From an uncultured Sphingomonas sp. (GTDB taxonomy: Bacteria; Pseudomonadota; Alphaproteobacteria; Sphingomonadales; Sphingomonadaceae): 7,427 nucleotides of DNA. Positions 6,380 through 7,427 of this stretch are shown one piece after another; position 1 is the stretch's first letter, and each line of letters opens with the position of its first letter. Where the stretch lies: the NCBI GenBank assembly GCA_946886645.1, contig CAMPIY010000084.1, positions 1 through 7,427 on the forward strand, in the 5' to 3' direction. Made by a program: the position numbers and the translations under genes. The notes under the pieces were generated by a model. It was given only the letters and a program-made list of their open reading frames with translations, did no database searches and was not told where the DNA came from.

Positions 6380-7427
6380 ATGCCGATTCACCTGCCAGAT
6401 GCCGCGCCGGGCCAACGTCGTCCCGGGCCCAAGGAGACCGTTGCGCTTCTGGCCGGGCTGATGGCGCTCAATGCCTTCGCGATCGACGCGATGATCCCCG
6501 CGCTTCCCGAGATTGGCGCCCAGCTCGGAGTCGCCGCGGAAAACGACCGACAATTGGTGGTCGTCGCCTATTTCCTTGGATTCGGCGTGGGCCAGATTTT
6601 CTGGGGGCCGCTGGCCGACCGATATGGCCGCAAACCGATCCTGGCTGCTGGCGTCTCCCTCTATGCCTGCTTCGCACTGCTGTGCGGGGTCGCGCGCAGC
6701 TTCGAGCTGCTGATCGCTGGCCGCGTGGCGATGGGCGCGTCCGCGGCCGTGACTCGCGTTCTGGTCATGGCGATGGTCCGCGACCTGTTCGAGGGCGAGG
6801 CGATGGCCCGGGTCATGAGCCTTGTGTTCATGGTCTTCATGCTCGTCCCGATGCTGGCACCCAACATTGGCCAGGCGATCCTGCTGGTGGCGGACTGGCG
6901 GGCGATCTTCATGATTCTCGCCGGCTATGGCGCGGGGATGTGGCTGTGGAGCTTTATGAAGCTGCCCGAGACGCTTCATCCCGAATATCGGCGTCCGCTC
7001 CATGGCGGGGAGATTTGGCAGGCGGTCAGGACGGCGGCCACCGATCGGCTATCGATCGGTTACACGCTGGCGCTGACTGCGGTGTTCGCCGGTCTCACAG
7101 CCTACATCGCCTCCATCCAGCAGATCATTTTCGACGTGTTCGAGGCCGGAAGCCTGATCGGCCTGATCTTCGCGGCGATCGCGGCGCCGATGGCCGTGGC
7201 GAGTTGGGGTAATTCCCGCGTCGTTGGCCGCTTCGGCCTGCGCCGCACGGGGCATGGTGGATTGATCGCCTTCGTCGTCGTCGCGACGGCTCACGTCCTG
7301 ATGGCCGAGCTCTTCACGGAGCCGCTATGGCTGTTCGTCGTGATGATGGAGCTGACCTTCGCCGCCTTCGCCTTCACCACGTCGAACCTGGGAACGCTGG
7401 CGATGACCAATATGGCGCCGATCGCGG
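6380..7427 (+). CDS. Bcr/CflA family MFS multidrug efflux transporter, 3' end missing
   Basis: The open frame runs from ATG 6380 off the window end, giving 349 residues of a usual 390-410. It belongs to the 12-helix drug:proton antiporters of the inner membrane that export compounds such as bicyclomycin or chloramphenicol in some relatives; the substrate here is unknown. TM1 contains LMALNAFAIDAMIPALPEI (27-45), typical of Bcr/CflA. MFS motif A between TM2 and TM3 is GPLADRYGRKP (76-86). The conserved GRVAMGASAAVTRVLVMAMV (114-133) is TM4, and FMLVPMLAPNIGQ (153-165) is the antiporter motif of TM5 in this family. Later helices follow through TM9-TM10 before the cut. There is no strong ribosome binding site before ATG 6380, so the start is less certain than the identity; no in-frame ATG or GTG lies upstream in the gap. 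It is transcribed divergently from the peptidase operon. Confidence 0.9.
   Translation, partial: MPIHLPDAAPGQRRPGPKETVALLAGLMALNAFAIDAMIPALPEIGAQLGVAAENDRQLVVVAYFLGFGVGQIFWGPLADRYGRKPILAAGVSLYACFALLCGVARSFELLIAGRVAMGASAAVTRVLVMAMVRDLFEGEAMARVMSLVFMVFMLVPMLAPNIGQAILLVADWRAIFMILAGYGAGMWLWSFMKLPETLHPEYRRPLHGGEIWQAVRTAATDRLSIGYTLALTAVFAGLTAYIASIQQIIFDVFEAGSLIGLIFAAIAAPMAVASWGNSRVVGRFGLRRTGHGGLIAFVVVATAHVLMAELFTEPLWLFVVMMELTFAAFAFTTSNLGTLAMTNMAPIA

Noticed and set aside
4401..6461. Open frame of 686 codons on +, antisense to the symporter and peptidase
   Set aside because: It crosses the gene boundary at 5040 and runs into the MFS start; the protein is low-complexity and unrecognisable, while the minus strand carries complete catalytic motifs.

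Overview
The window is G+C-rich, tightly packed bacterial DNA. RpoH, EF-G-like and Bcr/CflA sequence features, together with a dispersed palindromic repeat (CGTCATTGCG ... GAAGCAATCCAG), point to an alphaproteobacterium, most likely a sphingomonad. This placement rests on recognition of protein families, not on a database search. It looks like ordinary chromosome: there is no transposase, phage gene, CRISPR array, tRNA or rRNA.

Layout, left to right. (1) The 3' two-thirds of rpoH, the heat-shock sigma factor, on + (1-668). (2) A gap of 194 bp whose first half is an imperfect inverted repeat (677-750). (3) A full-length EF-G paralogue on + (863-2890) with altered GTPase motifs. (4) A three-gene block on the minus strand, read from 6302 down to 2887: a Tat-exported M24 (Xaa-Pro-type) metallopeptidase, a dicarboxylate/amino acid:cation symporter (DAACS), and a HAD class IIA hydrolase of the DxWGV type. 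The symporter and hydrolase overlap by GTGA. The hydrolase and the EF-G-like gene converge and share one palindromic CTAG that holds both stop codons. (5) A 77-bp divergent intergenic region (6303-6379), then a Bcr/CflA-family MFS drug exporter on + (6380 to the window end, incomplete).

How the genes may work together: the minus-strand block is probably one operon. An exported peptidase that releases amino acids or dipeptides, followed by an inner-membrane symporter for acidic amino acids or dicarboxylates, suggests a scavenging unit; this is inference from order and spacing. The HAD protein looks translationally coupled to the symporter, but its substrate cannot be read from the sequence. 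The EF-G paralogue sits alone between rpoH and the convergent operon, without ribosomal protein genes or tuf, so it is unlikely to be the housekeeping fusA.

I found no clear case for a wholly new system. The points most worth a second look are the EF-G paralogue that has lost the catalytic His of the DTPGH motif but keeps the decoding-site tip of domain IV, the zero-spacer convergent stop at CTAG, and the asymmetric palindromic repeat behind rpoH.
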